A stretch of DNA of 64,000 nt, taken from contig NZ_JAHHZF010000014.1 of the NCBI RefSeq assembly GCF_018729455.1, positions 62,001 through 126,000 of the forward strand. The letters are read 5' to 3'. The DNA comes from Prosthecodimorpha staleyi. GTDB lineage: Bacteria; Pseudomonadota; Alphaproteobacteria; Rhizobiales; Ancalomicrobiaceae. This document shows, piece after piece, positions 18,828-28,283 of this stretch; the first letter of the stretch is position 1; the number at the start of each line of letters is the position of its first letter. The notes below the pieces were generated by a model. That model had not been told where the DNA came from and made no database searches. It worked only from the letters and a program-made list of their open reading frames with translations. The translations under genes and the position numbers were made by a program.

Positions 18828-20330
18828 ATGGTTGCCCGCCTCCTCTCTCGCAGAACCTTCGCCCGCGGCGCCTTGGCGGTTGCCGGCGCCGGGATGGTGA
18901 CGGGGAGCCTCGGGGGCGGCGACCTTCTCGCTGCGCGCGCCGCCGCGGCGGCGCCGTGGCGCGCCGCCCCGGAACCGGGCTCCGGCCGGCTGCACGAGAT
19001 CGCCTTCGAGGCGGCCGAACGGGAGATGGCTCTGTTCGGTCCCGACGAAACGCCCGTCCGCGTCTGGAGCTATGCCGACAAGCCCTTTCCGGTCGTGCGG
19101 ATCAACCGCGGCGACCGGGTCCGGGCCGAGGTCCACAACCGGCTGACCGAGCATGTCTCGGTCCACTGGCACGGCCTGCGCATCCCGAACGCCATGGACG
19201 GCGTGCAGTATCTGACCCAGCCGCCGATCCAGCCGGGCGAACGCTTCACCTACGACTTCACGCCGCCCGATCCGGGTACCTTCTTCTTTCATCCCCACTG
19301 CAACGAGAGCGGCCAGGTCGGGCGCGGCCTCGCCGGCATCATGGTGGTGGAGGGCGACGAGCGGGTGAAGCCGGACGGCGAGCTGATCCTGGCCGTCAAG
19401 GATTGGCGGCTCGGACCCGACGGTCGCTGGCTCGAATTCTCGACCCCGCAGGGGGCCAGCCGGGGCGGCACGTTCGGCACCAGGCGCTCGACCAACGGCC
19501 GACGCGCCTTCTCGGCCGAGGTGCCGGCCGCGGCCGATCTGCGGGTGCGCCTGCTGAACCTCGATTCAAGCCGCGTCATGGAAATTGGCATCGAGGGGGC
19601 GACGGCGGCGATCGTGGCCGTGGATGGCCATGCCGTCCGCCCGATCCCGCTCGACCGTTCGGGCCAGGAGACGTGGCGGATGGGGCCCGCCATGCGCCTC
19701 GATCTCCTGGTCCGGACGCCGAGGCCGGGTGCGGTCGCGAAGATCATCGACTATCAGTCTGCCGAGCCCTGGACGGTCGCGGCGCTTGCGGCGGCCGGCA
19801 AGCCGCGCCGACGCGGCGCGCTCGACGCCGATATTCTCTACCGGCCGGTCTTTCCCGAGCCCGATCTTGCCCATGCCGAGGCGCTGAGCTGGACCTTCAT
19901 GGCGGCGTCCGACTCCGTCGCGAGCTTCGCCGACGCGGCCGGCTCTGATCCGGCGCAGCGGCTTCTGATGGATTCGCTCTGCGTCTCGGAACGCACCTAT
20001 TGGTCGATCAACAAACTGTCCTGGCCGAATGCCGCCGATCGTCGTCTGCCGCCGCCGCTTGGCGTGCTGACCGCCGGCCGCACCTACCGCTTCGAACTCG
20101 TCAACGCGACCCCGCATCCGCATCCGATCCACCTGCACGGCCATGTGTTTCGCGTGGTTTCCTCGTCCGAACGGGCGCGCATGCCGGCCTATGCGGCCGA
20201 CACCGTGCTGCTGTCGCCCAAGGAGCGGGTCGAGATCGCCTTCGTGGCGACGGCCGGCGACTGGATGTTCCATTGCCATATCCTGGAGCATCTGGAGACC
20301 GGCATGATGGGCTATCTGAGGGTCGTGTGA
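18828..20330 (+). CDS. Tat-exported multicopper oxidase
   Basis: 500 residues from the ATG at 18828. The N-terminus LLSRRTFARGALAVAGAGM is a twin-arginine signal, as expected for an enzyme folded with copper in the cytoplasm. All copper sites are visible: HWHG, FFHPHC, HPIHLHGH and HCHILEHLETGM, with the type-1 Cys, its His and an axial Met. Multicopper oxidases of this kind oxidise Fe(II), Cu(I) or phenolics with O2. Between an imelysin and a di-haem protein a ferroxidase role is the natural inference. Its TGA overlaps the next ATG (TGATG). No Met-rich insert like that of CueO was seen. Confidence 0.93.
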   Translation: MVARLLSRRTFARGALAVAGAGMVTGSLGGGDLLAARAAAAAPWRAAPEPGSGRLHEIAFEAAEREMALFGPDETPVRVWSYADKPFPVVRINRGDRVRAEVHNRLTEHVSVHWHGLRIPNAMDGVQYLTQPPIQPGERFTYDFTPPDPGTFFFHPHCNESGQVGRGLAGIMVVEGDERVKPDGELILAVKDWRLGPDGRWLEFSTPQGASRGGTFGTRRSTNGRRAFSAEVPAAADLRVRLLNLDSSRVMEIGIEGATAAIVAVDGHAVRPIPLDRSGQETWRMGPAMRLDLLVRTPRPGAVAKIIDYQSAEPWTVAALAAAGKPRRRGALDADILYRPVFPEPDLAHAEALSWTFMAASDSVASFADAAGSDPAQRLLMDSLCVSERTYWSINKLSWPNAADRRLPPPLGVLTAGRTYRFELVNATPHPHPIHLHGHVFRVVSSSERARMPAYAADTVLLSPKERVEIAFVATAGDWMFHCHILEHLETGMMGYLRVV

Positions 20331-21607
20331 TGCGCCGCGTGCGGAGGGCCATGATCGGACTTGCAATGGCCTGCCAAGCGCTGGCGGCCGGTGCGGCGCT
20401 GACGACCGGACTCGCGCTCGCCGGCGACACCGCGACCGCCGCCGCGGGTGCAGGGTCAGGTCATTCCGTATCCGCCGGCGCGGAGACGGCACTCGATGCG
20501 GCGATCGGCGAGCGCCTGTTCCGGCGTGCCTGGGTGCCGGGCCAATCCTCGACCAAGGCGGCCGACGGACTCGGTCCGCTTTTCAACGCCCGCTCCTGCC
20601 TCGCCTGCCATGAGGGGCTTGGCCGCGTCGCGGCGCGCCATCCGGACGCGCTCGACCGCGGTCTGGCGGTTCGGCTCGGCGATGCGGACGGCCGGGCCGA
20701 TCCCGCCCTCGGTCGGCAGATTCAGCTCGCCGCCGTCGCCGGCGTCGAGCCTGAGCCACGGCCACGGATCGAGTGGGTGGACACGCGCGCCGACGGGTCG
20801 GCCGGCCGGCCGGACAGTCTGCGGCCGCGCTTGGTCTGGCCGGACGGAGGCGCCCGTGCCGGATCGATCCGCGCCGCGCCGGCTCTGGCCGGGCTTGGCC
20901 GTCTTGCGGCCCTGACCGATGCGGCCATTCTGGGCTTCGCCGAAGAGCAGTCGCGGGCCGGGCAGGGCGTCGCCGGTCGCCCGCATCGGACGGCCGACGG
21001 GCGCCTCGGCCGCTTCGGCTGGAAGGCGACGGCGCCGACCATGGCCGATCAGGTCGCCGATGCCTTCTCGATCGACATGGGGCTTTCGACCCGGCGGCAT
21101 CCGGAGCCTTGGGGTGACTGCACCGCGTCCGAGACGGCCTGCCGACTGGCGCCACACGGGTCGAAGGCTTCGGAAGGCGGCGTCGAGATGGACGACGCGA
21201 TCGTCGCCCGGCTGGCCGCCTATCTGATCTCAGTGACCGTCCCGCCGGCCCCCGCGGACGGACGCGGCGCGGCTCTGTTCGCCGCCACCGGCTGTGCCGC
21301 CTGCCATCGCGCCGACCTGCCGTCGCCGGACGCCCCCGCGCTGACCGACCTCCTGTTGCACGACATGGGACCCGGTCTCGATGACGGTGTCGGCGACGGC
21401 GCCGCGCGGCCGCGCGACTGGCGCACGGCACCCCTGATCGGGCTCGGGGCGGCGGAAGCGCGCGGATTGCTTCATGATGGCCGGGCGCGCTCGATCGCCG
21501 AGGCTGTCGCCTGGCATGGCGGGGAGGGGGCGGGCGCGCGCGCGCGCTTCCGGGCCTTGCCGCCCGCCGACCGCGACCGGCTGATCGCTTTTCTCCGAAG
21601 CTTGTGA
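20330..21607 (+). CDS. Di-haem c-type protein, DUF1111 family
   Basis: 425 residues. The start ATG overlaps the stop of the multicopper oxidase gene. A hydrophobic N-terminus (to about residue 31) exports it. There are two CxxCH haem sites: CLACH at 90-94 in the family hallmark DGLGPLFNARSCLACHEG, and CAACH at 322-326. GWKATAPTMADQVADAFSIDMGL is also typical. The family resembles di-haem cytochrome c peroxidases and is called thiol oxidoreductase in some annotations, without firm evidence. It commonly sits beside imelysins. In this operon it may pass electrons during periplasmic iron oxidation or reduction. Six bases separate it from the second imelysin. Confidence 0.9.
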   Translation: MRRVRRAMIGLAMACQALAAGAALTTGLALAGDTATAAAGAGSGHSVSAGAETALDAAIGERLFRRAWVPGQSSTKAADGLGPLFNARSCLACHEGLGRVAARHPDALDRGLAVRLGDADGRADPALGRQIQLAAVAGVEPEPRPRIEWVDTRADGSAGRPDSLRPRLVWPDGGARAGSIRAAPALAGLGRLAALTDAAILGFAEEQSRAGQGVAGRPHRTADGRLGRFGWKATAPTMADQVADAFSIDMGLSTRRHPEPWGDCTASETACRLAPHGSKASEGGVEMDDAIVARLAAYLISVTVPPAPADGRGAALFAATGCAACHRADLPSPDAPALTDLLLHDMGPGLDDGVGDGAARPRDWRTAPLIGLGAAEARGLLHDGRARSIAEAVAWHGGEGAGARARFRALPPADRDRLIAFLRSL

Positions 21608-21613
21608 GGCCCC

Positions 21614-22690
21614 ATGCGACCCGTCTCTCGCGCCCTGTTTGCGATCGCCACCCTGTCGGCGGCTGTCGTCGCCGCAGCACCGAGCCGGGCCGAGCCGCGG
21701 GGAACGCCGGACTTCGATGCGATCTTCGCCTCCGTGGTCGAGAAATTCGCCAAGCCGCGCACGGCGGCCTTTTCCGAGGCTGCCGATTCCGGGGTCAAGG
21801 CCTGGACGGCCTTCTGCATGTCGGCGCGCAAGCCGTCCGAGATCGAGGGGCTGAAGGCCGCCTTCGCCCGCACGGCCGATGCCTGGGTGGCGATCGAGGT
21901 GCTGCGGTCGGGTCCGGCCGCGCAGGCCAACCGATACGAGCGGCTGGTGCATTGGCCCGAGCGGCGCAATGCCATCGGTCGCGGCCTCGCCCAGCTCTAT
22001 GCCGGCACCAATCCGGCCGACCTTGAACCTGCCGCTTTCGCCAAGACCAGCGTCGCCGTGCAGGGCCTGAATGCGATGGAGCGGGTACTGTTCGAGACCG
22101 ATGCCGTCAAGGCGCTGACTGCGCCGGGGCCGGCGGGGCAACGGCGCTGCGCGGTCGGCAGCGCGATCGCTACGGCGATTGCTGCGACGGCGGGCGAACT
22201 GCGCGACGGCTGGGGACGTGATCCGAAGGTGATCGCGGCCGAGACCGGTTCCGGCGAGCCGGGCCGGGAGGCGACCACCCGCATCCTGACCGATCTCTTG
22301 ACCGAGTATCGGGCGATCATCGAAATGAAGATCGACCAGCCGGCGGGCAAGTCGCTCGAGCAGGTCAAGCCGGCTTCGGCCGAGATGGCGCGCTCGCAGC
22401 GCTCCACGCGCACCATCGTGCTGGCGCTCGACGCCCTCGACGCGTTGACCCGCCTCCTGGTCGATCCCGACTGGGCGGAGGCCGACAGCGTGCTCGCCAC
22501 CATCGCCTCGGCGCGCTCCATCGCCGCGACCGAGCCCGGCGAGATCGGCCCGCTCGCCGCCGACCCGAAGACCCGTTCGCGGGTGATCCTGCTGCGCGCG
22601 GCAGTCGACTCGGCCTATGAGACGGCCGTCGAGGCGGTTCCGGCAGCGCTCGGCCTGACTGTCGGGTTCACCTCGCTTGACGGAGACTGA
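21614..22690 (+). CDS. Second imelysin-family protein, GxHxxE motif altered
   Basis: 358 residues with an N-terminal signal (MRPVSRALFAIATLSAAVVAAAPSRA). The fold-level pattern is imelysin (AWVAIEVLRSGP, ERRNAIGRGLAQLYAG, and SQRSTRTIVLALDALDALTRLL). Where the first imelysin has GWHAVE this one has GLNAME, so the metal-ligand His is Asn. Second imelysins beside DUF1111 proteins often diverge here, so this copy may have a structural or partner-binding role. It is tightly packed: 6 bp after the di-haem gene and 4 bp before the DUF1513 gene. Confidence 0.88.
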   Translation: MRPVSRALFAIATLSAAVVAAAPSRAEPRGTPDFDAIFASVVEKFAKPRTAAFSEAADSGVKAWTAFCMSARKPSEIEGLKAAFARTADAWVAIEVLRSGPAAQANRYERLVHWPERRNAIGRGLAQLYAGTNPADLEPAAFAKTSVAVQGLNAMERVLFETDAVKALTAPGPAGQRRCAVGSAIATAIAATAGELRDGWGRDPKVIAAETGSGEPGREATTRILTDLLTEYRAIIEMKIDQPAGKSLEQVKPASAEMARSQRSTRTIVLALDALDALTRLLVDPDWAEADSVLATIASARSIAATEPGEIGPLAADPKTRSRVILLRAAVDSAYETAVEAVPAALGLTVGFTSLDGD

Positions 22691-22694
22691 GCCG

Positions 22695-23804
22695 ATGCCG
22701 ATCGACCGTCGCAGCCTCATCCTGTCGCTCGGCGCTGCCGTCGGAGCGAGCCTGTTGCCGCGCGGTGCCGCAGCGGTCGGAGCGCCGCCGCTCTTCGCCG
22801 GCTGCCAGTTCGATGCCAGCGGCGGCGGTCGGCTCGCCCTGTTCGATCCCGACGGGCGCCAACTCATCGCCTCCGACCTGCCGGCGCGCGGCCATGACGT
22901 TGCTGTCTCGCCGGACGGCCGCGTCGTCGTCGCCTTCGCGCGCCGTCCCGGAACCTGGGCGGCGGTGATCGAACGCGCCACCGGCCGCGTGCTGACCACC
23001 ATCCTGGCCGCGCCGGAACGCCACTTCTACGGCCACGGCGTGTTCTCGCCCGACGGCCGGATGATGATGGCGACCGAGAACGACACGCGGGGCGGCGACG
23101 GCCTGGTCGGTCTCTACGATGCGGCCGACGGCTTCCGTCGCCTCGGCGAGGTGCCGAGCCGCGGCGTCGGTCCGCACGACATGGCGCTGATGCCGGGCGG
23201 TGATCTGGTGGCGGTCGCCAATGGCGGCATCCGCACCCATCCGGAGACCGGCCGCGACATTCTCAATCTCGACGCCATGCGCCCCAACCTGGCATTGCTG
23301 CGGCGCGACGGCAGTCTGGCCGACGCCTTTGAGCTGCCGGAGGCTTTCCGGCTGTCCAGTCTGCGCCACATCGCGGTCGCCCCGGACGGCACCGTCGGCT
23401 TCGGCTGCCAATTTGCCGGCGACGCCGAGGCGGCGCCCGAACTGGTCGGCGTGCTGACGCGGACCGGGCGGCTGGACCTGCTGCCGGTGCCCGAAGACGC
23501 CAACATGCTGTTCGAGAACTATATCGGCTCGGTCGCCTTCGACGCCTCCGGCAGCATCCTGGCGGCGGCGAGCCCGAAGGGCGGGGCGGTCGGCTACTGG
23601 GACGTGCCGGGACGGCGCTTCCTCGGCATGAGCCGCCTGACCGACGCCTGCGGGCTGGCGGCGGCTCCCGATCGGGGCCTGTTCATGCTCTCCGGCGGCG
23701 CCTCCGGCCTGCGCCTCGCCCGGGCGTCGGCCGGGGATCTCGCCCGGCTCGGCGGCAGCGATGCAGGCCGCTGGATGTGGGACAACCACCTCCTCTCGCT
23801 CTGA
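22695..23804 (+). CDS. DUF1513 exported beta-propeller-like protein
   Basis: 369 residues from the ATG at 22695, which has CGGAG nine bases upstream; a TTG at 22677 overlapping the previous gene is less likely. The N-terminus IDRRSLILSLGAAVGASLLP is a twin-arginine-like signal. Repeated blade-like segments (VSPDGRVVVAF, FSPDGRMMMATEND, ALMPGGDLVAVANGG, VAPDGTVGFGCQ, and FDASGSILAAASPKGG) give a WD40/YVTN-like propeller. DUF1513 proteins close imelysin-DUF1111 clusters in many proteobacteria; their activity is not established. It is the last gene of the cluster and converges on parE. Confidence 0.9.
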   Translation: MPIDRRSLILSLGAAVGASLLPRGAAAVGAPPLFAGCQFDASGGGRLALFDPDGRQLIASDLPARGHDVAVSPDGRVVVAFARRPGTWAAVIERATGRVLTTILAAPERHFYGHGVFSPDGRMMMATENDTRGGDGLVGLYDAADGFRRLGEVPSRGVGPHDMALMPGGDLVAVANGGIRTHPETGRDILNLDAMRPNLALLRRDGSLADAFELPEAFRLSSLRHIAVAPDGTVGFGCQFAGDAEAAPELVGVLTRTGRLDLLPVPEDANMLFENYIGSVAFDASGSILAAASPKGGAVGYWDVPGRRFLGMSRLTDACGLAAAPDRGLFMLSGGASGLRLARASAGDLARLGGSDAGRWMWDNHLLSL

Positions 23805-23934
23805 TGCCGCCGGGCAGGCCCGGCTCCCCCGCTGGCCGCCATGCGAGCCGCGCGGCTCAGGACATCCTGCATCCGCGCCTCTCGAAACCCCGTCCGCCCG
23901 GCCCCGGTCGGCCCGGCTTCCGGGCGACCGGTCG

Positions 23935-25995
23935 TCAGATGTCGAGGTCGATGTCGTTGGCGAAGGCGGCGCGCTCGGTGATGAAGGCGAAGCGGGCCTC
24001 CGGCTTGTTGCCCATCAGCCGTTCGACCGAATCCCGGGTCGCATCCTCCTGGCCCTCGATCACCTGCACGCGCAGCAGCGTGCGGGACTTCGGGTCCATG
24101 GTGGTTTCCTTCAACTGGAACGGCATCATCTCGCCGAGACCCTTGAAGCGGCCGACCTCCGGCTTCTTGTTGCGGTAGACCGTCGCCAGAAGCTCGTCCT
24201 TGTGGGCGTCGTCGCGGGCATAGATGGTCTTGGAGCCGTGCGTCAGCCGGTAGAGCGGCGGCACGGCCAGGAACAGATGACCCTTGCGGATCAGGTCCGG
24301 CATCTCGCGATAGAAGAAGGTGATCAGCAGCGAGGCGATGTGGGCGCCGTCGACATCGGCATCGGTCATCACGATGATCTTGTCGTAGCGCAGGTCCTCC
24401 TGCCGCCAGGCCTTGCCGACGCCGCAGCCGAGCGCCTGGACCAGATCGGCCAGTTGCTGGTTGGCGCCGAGCTTGTCGCGCGTGGCGTTGGCGACGTTGA
24501 GGATCTTGCCGCGCAGCGGCAGCACTGCCTGGCTGCGCCGGTCGCGCGCCTGCTTGGCCGAACCGCCGGCCGAATCGCCTTCGACGATGAACAGTTCCGA
24601 GCCCTGCGCGGCCGTGTCCGAGCAATCGGCCAGCTTGCCGGGCAGGCGCAGCTTGCGGATCGGGGTCTTGCGCAGAACCTCCTTTTCATGGCGCCGGCGC
24701 AGCCGCTCGTCGGCGCGCTCGATCGACCATTCCAGGAGCCGGTCGGCCTGCACCTTGGAGCCGCCGAGCCAATGGTCGAAGGCATCCTTGATCGCCGTAT
24801 CGACGATCCGGGTCGCTTCGGCGGTGGCCAGCTTGTCCTTGGTCTGGCCGACGAATTCCGGCTCGCGGATGAAGACCGACAGCATCGCGCCGGCGGTGGT
24901 CATCACGTCGTCGGTGGTCAGGATGGCGGCGCGCTTGTTGCCGACCAGATCCGCATAGGCGCGCAAGCCCCGCAGCAGGGCGACGCGCAGGCCCTGCTCG
25001 TGGGTGCCGCCCTCCGGCGTCGGTACGGTGTTGCAGTAGGAAGAGACGAAGCCGTCGCCGGCGAACCAGGCGACCGCCCATTCGACCGCGCCGTGACCGG
25101 AGGTCTTGGCGGTCTTGCCGGCGAAGACGTCGTCGGTGACCAGCCGCTCGTCCTTCAGCCGCTCGGCCAGGAAGTCCTTGAGGCCGCCGGGGAAATGGAA
25201 CACCGCCTTGTCGGGCGTGTCCTGGCCCTGGACCAGTTCGGCCGCGCAGGACCAGCGGATTTCCACCCCGCCGAACAGATAGGCCTTCGACCGGGCCATG
25301 CGGAACAGCCGGGCCGGATCGAAGCGCGCACCCTCGCCGAAGATCTGCGGGTCCGGCCGGAACCGCACCGTGGTGCCGCGCCGGTTCATGACCTCGCCCA
25401 GTTCCTCCAGCGCGGTCGTCGGATGCCCGCGCGAGAAGCGCTGCCGGTAGAGCCGCCGGTTCTTGGCGATCTCCACTTCCAGCCATTCGGACAGCGCATT
25501 GACCACCGAGACGCCGACGCCGTGCAGGCCGCCGGAGGTCTCGTAGGCCTTGCCGTCGAACTTGCCGCCGGAATGCAGCATGGTCATGATGACTTCGAGC
25601 GCCGACTTGCCCGGGTATTTCGGATGCGGGTCGACCGGGATGCCGCGGCCATTGTCGGCCACCGACAGCGTGCCGTCGGCCTCCAGCCGCACCTCGATGA
25701 AGCTGGCATGGCCGGCGACGGCCTCGTCCATCGAATTGTCGATCACCTCGGCGAAGAGGTGATGCAGCGCCTTCTCGTCCGTGCCGCCGATATACATGCC
25801 GGGACGGCGCCGGACCGGCTCCAGCCCTTCGAGAACCTCGATATGCGAGGCGTTGTAATCCGCCTCGCCCGGCATGGTGCCGCGGGCGGGCACCGACCGC
25901 ACGGGCTTGGGCGGCGGGGGCGCCGGTACGGGCCTGCTGGCTTCGGGCCGGTCGGATTCGGGCAGCTTGGCGAAAAGATCCTGCGGCTTGGCCAT
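23935..25995 (-). CDS. parE: DNA topoisomerase IV subunit B
   Basis: 686 residues from the ATG at 25995 (MAKPQDLFAKL). It is the ATPase subunit of topoisomerase IV, which decatenates daughter chromosomes with ParC. Seen in order: a Pro-rich N-terminal extension (about 15-45), the GHKL ATPase (EVIDNSMDEAVAG, DNGRGIPVDPHP, GLHGVGVSVVNALS), the transducer, and Toprim motifs EGDSAGGSAKQARDR and MTDADVDGAHI. The length and lack of the GyrB insertion fit ParE rather than GyrB. No parC is in the window, which is usual. Confidence 0.96.
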   Translation of the reverse strand: MAKPQDLFAKLPESDRPEASRPVPAPPPPKPVRSVPARGTMPGEADYNASHIEVLEGLEPVRRRPGMYIGGTDEKALHHLFAEVIDNSMDEAVAGHASFIEVRLEADGTLSVADNGRGIPVDPHPKYPGKSALEVIMTMLHSGGKFDGKAYETSGGLHGVGVSVVNALSEWLEVEIAKNRRLYRQRFSRGHPTTALEELGEVMNRRGTTVRFRPDPQIFGEGARFDPARLFRMARSKAYLFGGVEIRWSCAAELVQGQDTPDKAVFHFPGGLKDFLAERLKDERLVTDDVFAGKTAKTSGHGAVEWAVAWFAGDGFVSSYCNTVPTPEGGTHEQGLRVALLRGLRAYADLVGNKRAAILTTDDVMTTAGAMLSVFIREPEFVGQTKDKLATAEATRIVDTAIKDAFDHWLGGSKVQADRLLEWSIERADERLRRRHEKEVLRKTPIRKLRLPGKLADCSDTAAQGSELFIVEGDSAGGSAKQARDRRSQAVLPLRGKILNVANATRDKLGANQQLADLVQALGCGVGKAWRQEDLRYDKIIVMTDADVDGAHIASLLITFFYREMPDLIRKGHLFLAVPPLYRLTHGSKTIYARDDAHKDELLATVYRNKKPEVGRFKGLGEMMPFQLKETTMDPKSRTLLRVQVIEGQEDATRDSVERLMGNKPEARFAFITERAAFANDIDLDI

Positions 25996-26230
25996 TCGGG
26001 CTTTCGGTCGATGATGTCGTCGGCGCGGTCTATCACGAATCGCCCATGATTGTCGCACGGGCGAAACCGGACCGGAAGCATTTGTTCTCTGAATGTTCGC
26101 GACGGGCCGGCCCGTTCCCACGGGGCCGCATGGCCGCAACGGGTGCCGCATGGCCAGCGCCGAGGGCCGCATCGCCCGCCGCCGGAGGCTCTCACCGCGC
26201 ATCGGGCGGTCCAGGGCATCCGACGAGCAC

Positions 26231-26257
26231 CGCCCCGGCCGGCGTCAGACCGGGGCG
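26231..26257 (-). terminator. Hairpin behind the 137-residue membrane-protein gene
   Basis: A perfect 8-bp stem (CGCCCCGG 26231-26238 with CCGGGGCG 26250-26257) lies 16 bp downstream of the minus-strand stop at 26273. No T-run follows, so its role as terminator is tentative. Confidence 0.4.
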
Positions 26258-26272
26258 ACGACCGTGATGCGT

Positions 26273-26686
26273 TCAGCGGCCGGCATAGCCCGGCTCGATC
26301 GCGTCCAGAGTCTGGGCGCGGCTCGAACCGGTCGCCCGGAACACGGCGATGGCGAAGACCAGCATCGCGCCGATCGTCAGCAGCGAACCGGCGATGGCAA
26401 CGGCCACGCCCCAGTCCTGGCCGGTCACGCTGCCGGCGATACCGACCGACAGCGCCACCGCTCCGGGCAGGGCGAGGGTGAAATGCAGACCGGCCAGCCA
26501 GCCGGACGCGCTCGGCACGACCCGGTAGAATAGGCCGGCCAGAAAAAGGGTCGTGAACCCGACCAGGTTGACGTGGGCGTGGACGGGCGACAGCGTGAAA
26601 TCGTGCACGATGCCCATCCGGATGCCGAGGCCCATGCCGGCGAGCGCGAACAGCACGGCGCAGCGCAGGAACCAGTTTCCGATCAT
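26273..26686 (-). CDS. Small four-helix membrane protein, oxidase subunit I-like fragment
   Basis: 137 residues from the ATG at 26686. Four hydrophobic segments (roughly 5-25, 38-58, 68-90, 98-120) with a conserved-looking SPVHAHVNLVGFTTLFLAGLFYR. I recall similar short alphaproteobacterial proteins annotated as cytochrome c oxidase-like because the HxH-NLxGF segment resembles a helix of haem-copper oxidase subunit I. It is far too short to be an oxidase. Function is unknown; haem or metal binding through the HxH pair is only a possibility. It stands alone upstream of parE on the same strand. Confidence 0.75.
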   Translation of the reverse strand: MIGNWFLRCAVLFALAGMGLGIRMGIVHDFTLSPVHAHVNLVGFTTLFLAGLFYRVVPSASGWLAGLHFTLALPGAVALSVGIAGSVTGQDWGVAVAIAGSLLTIGAMLVFAIAVFRATGSSRAQTLDAIEPGYAGR

Positions 26687-26897
26687 AGTCCAACTCCGAT
26701 GTTCAACCGGCGCGCTTCGGCGCCGGGCCCCCTGACCATCGGAAGGCGCGGCTGATAGCCGAGCCGGACGGCGGTTGCAACCGTTTGCGTGCCAACAATC
26801 GAGCCGGCCAGCGGTCACGTTCCCGTGAGGAGAACTGCGTAAGATGCGTCGCGCCCGGCCGCCGCGGCGCCTAGCGTGACCCCCCTGGGGAGGTCTC

Positions 26898-27968
26898 TTA
26901 AGGCGGCCGTCCCGGCAGCCGGGCCACGAGCGGATCGACCAGAGCCGCGAGCAGGCGCCGTCCGACCGGTTCGACCCGCGTCGCGATCAGCCAGGACGCG
27001 GCGAGGAGGGCGGCGCCCGTCATCGACAGCGCGATACCGGGTTCGATTCCGGCCGCCGCGAGCCGGGCGAGCGCGACCGTGCCGATATTCTGGTGCAGCA
27101 GATAGGCCGGATAGGTCATCAAACCGGCCGTCCGGAAAAGCCTCGCCGCCGTCGCGCCGGTGCGCAGCGGCACGGCCAGCGCGACCAGGGCGAAGATGGC
27201 CAGATGCAGCAGGGCGACGACGCGCGGATCCGGCACGACGCCGTACTGGCTCGTCAGATCGGCCGCGTTGACCATGCCGTGGGCGACCTGCACCGCCATG
27301 GCGGCGGCCAGCATGGCGAGACGCCCCGCGCTCGGTCCCGACGACCAGAGGCGGAAGAGCAGGATGCCGGCGAGGAATTCGCCGGCGAAGCTGGCCAGGA
27401 CCAGCCGGTCGTAGGCGACGCTGCCGAGCTTCAGGTTGACCGCCGAGAGGGCGAGCCAGCCCCAGCCGAGCAGGGCCGGGCGCCGTCGCCACAGCCCGGT
27501 CGCCAGCGCCAGGAACACCCAGCCGTAGAAGACGAGTTCGACGACGATCGACCAATAGGCCGAATCGACGAAGCGCTGGCCGAACAGATGCGGCAGGAAG
27601 GTCAGGTTGGCGAGCCATTGGGCGGCCGTGACCGGCAGGCCCGGATCAGCGGCCCAGGCCAGGACGACCGCCGTCAGGCTGGCCGAGACCGCGAAGGCCG
27701 GCCAGAGCCGGAGCAGGCGAGCCCGGGCGAAGCCGATCGCGTCGCGCGCCTCGGCCGACCAGGCGATGACGAATCCCGACAGGGTGAAGAACAGGTCGAC
27801 CCCGAAATAGCCGTAGACGGCGATCTGCTCGAGCGCCGGAAAGCGGGCCGGCCCGCTCACCCCGAGGACTGGCCCGCGAAACAGCCAGTGGAAGGCGATC
27901 ACCGCCAGTACGGCGGCGATGCGCAACAGGTCCAGCCCCGGCAGGCGGGCGGGGAACGCCACCCGCAT
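26898..27968 (-). CDS. Membrane acyltransferase (Acyltransferase_3 family)
   Basis: 356 residues from the ATG at 27968 (MRVAFPARLPGLDLLR), where family similarity starts; an in-frame ATG at 28064 would add 32 low-complexity residues. About ten membrane segments. The N-terminal signature LDLLRIAAVLAVIAFHW carries the catalytic-type His, followed by GYFGVDLFFTLSGFVI and ARLLRLWPAFAV; YWSIVVELVFYGWVFL lies mid-protein. This family O-acylates exported polysaccharides, peptidoglycan or glycolipids. The acceptor is unknown, and no polysaccharide cluster adjoins it. Confidence 0.88.
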   Translation of the reverse strand: MRVAFPARLPGLDLLRIAAVLAVIAFHWLFRGPVLGVSGPARFPALEQIAVYGYFGVDLFFTLSGFVIAWSAEARDAIGFARARLLRLWPAFAVSASLTAVVLAWAADPGLPVTAAQWLANLTFLPHLFGQRFVDSAYWSIVVELVFYGWVFLALATGLWRRRPALLGWGWLALSAVNLKLGSVAYDRLVLASFAGEFLAGILLFRLWSSGPSAGRLAMLAAAMAVQVAHGMVNAADLTSQYGVVPDPRVVALLHLAIFALVALAVPLRTGATAARLFRTAGLMTYPAYLLHQNIGTVALARLAAAGIEPGIALSMTGAALLAASWLIATRVEPVGRRLLAALVDPLVARLPGRPP

Positions 27969-28190
27969 CGATCCGTTGGCGGGTCCGGTTCCGGGTTCGG
28001 TGGCGGTCCCGGCGGCCCTACCTCCGCCCCGGGGGTGCCCGGCGGTCTCGCTGCTCAATCCGTTCATGCCCGGATCCACGGATTTCGGCCGCATCCCGGC
28101 CCCGGTCGCGACCATTCCGGAATCGGCCGCGCCTGTCGACGGCAACGGCGTCTTAACCTTAGTGCCGGTGCTGTGTGCGCTGCAGCATGG

Positions 28191-28208
28191 CATGTTGGCC
28201 ACAACATG
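28191..28208. promoter_or_regulatory. Operator-like dyad upstream of terC
   Basis: CATGTTG (28191-28197) and CAACATG (28202-28208) are perfect 7-bp inverted repeats around GCCA. It lies in the 528-bp region between the divergent acyltransferase and terC. A stretch AATTGTAA just to its right could hold a -10. The symmetry fits a dimeric repressor site; the regulator is unknown. Confidence 0.45.
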
Positions 28209-28283
28209 ACCGAATTGTAAGGAAGCCCTTGTCCTGGACCGCAGCCTCGCCTATGTGCGAGAGCACCAGGCCGGGCCCCTCTG

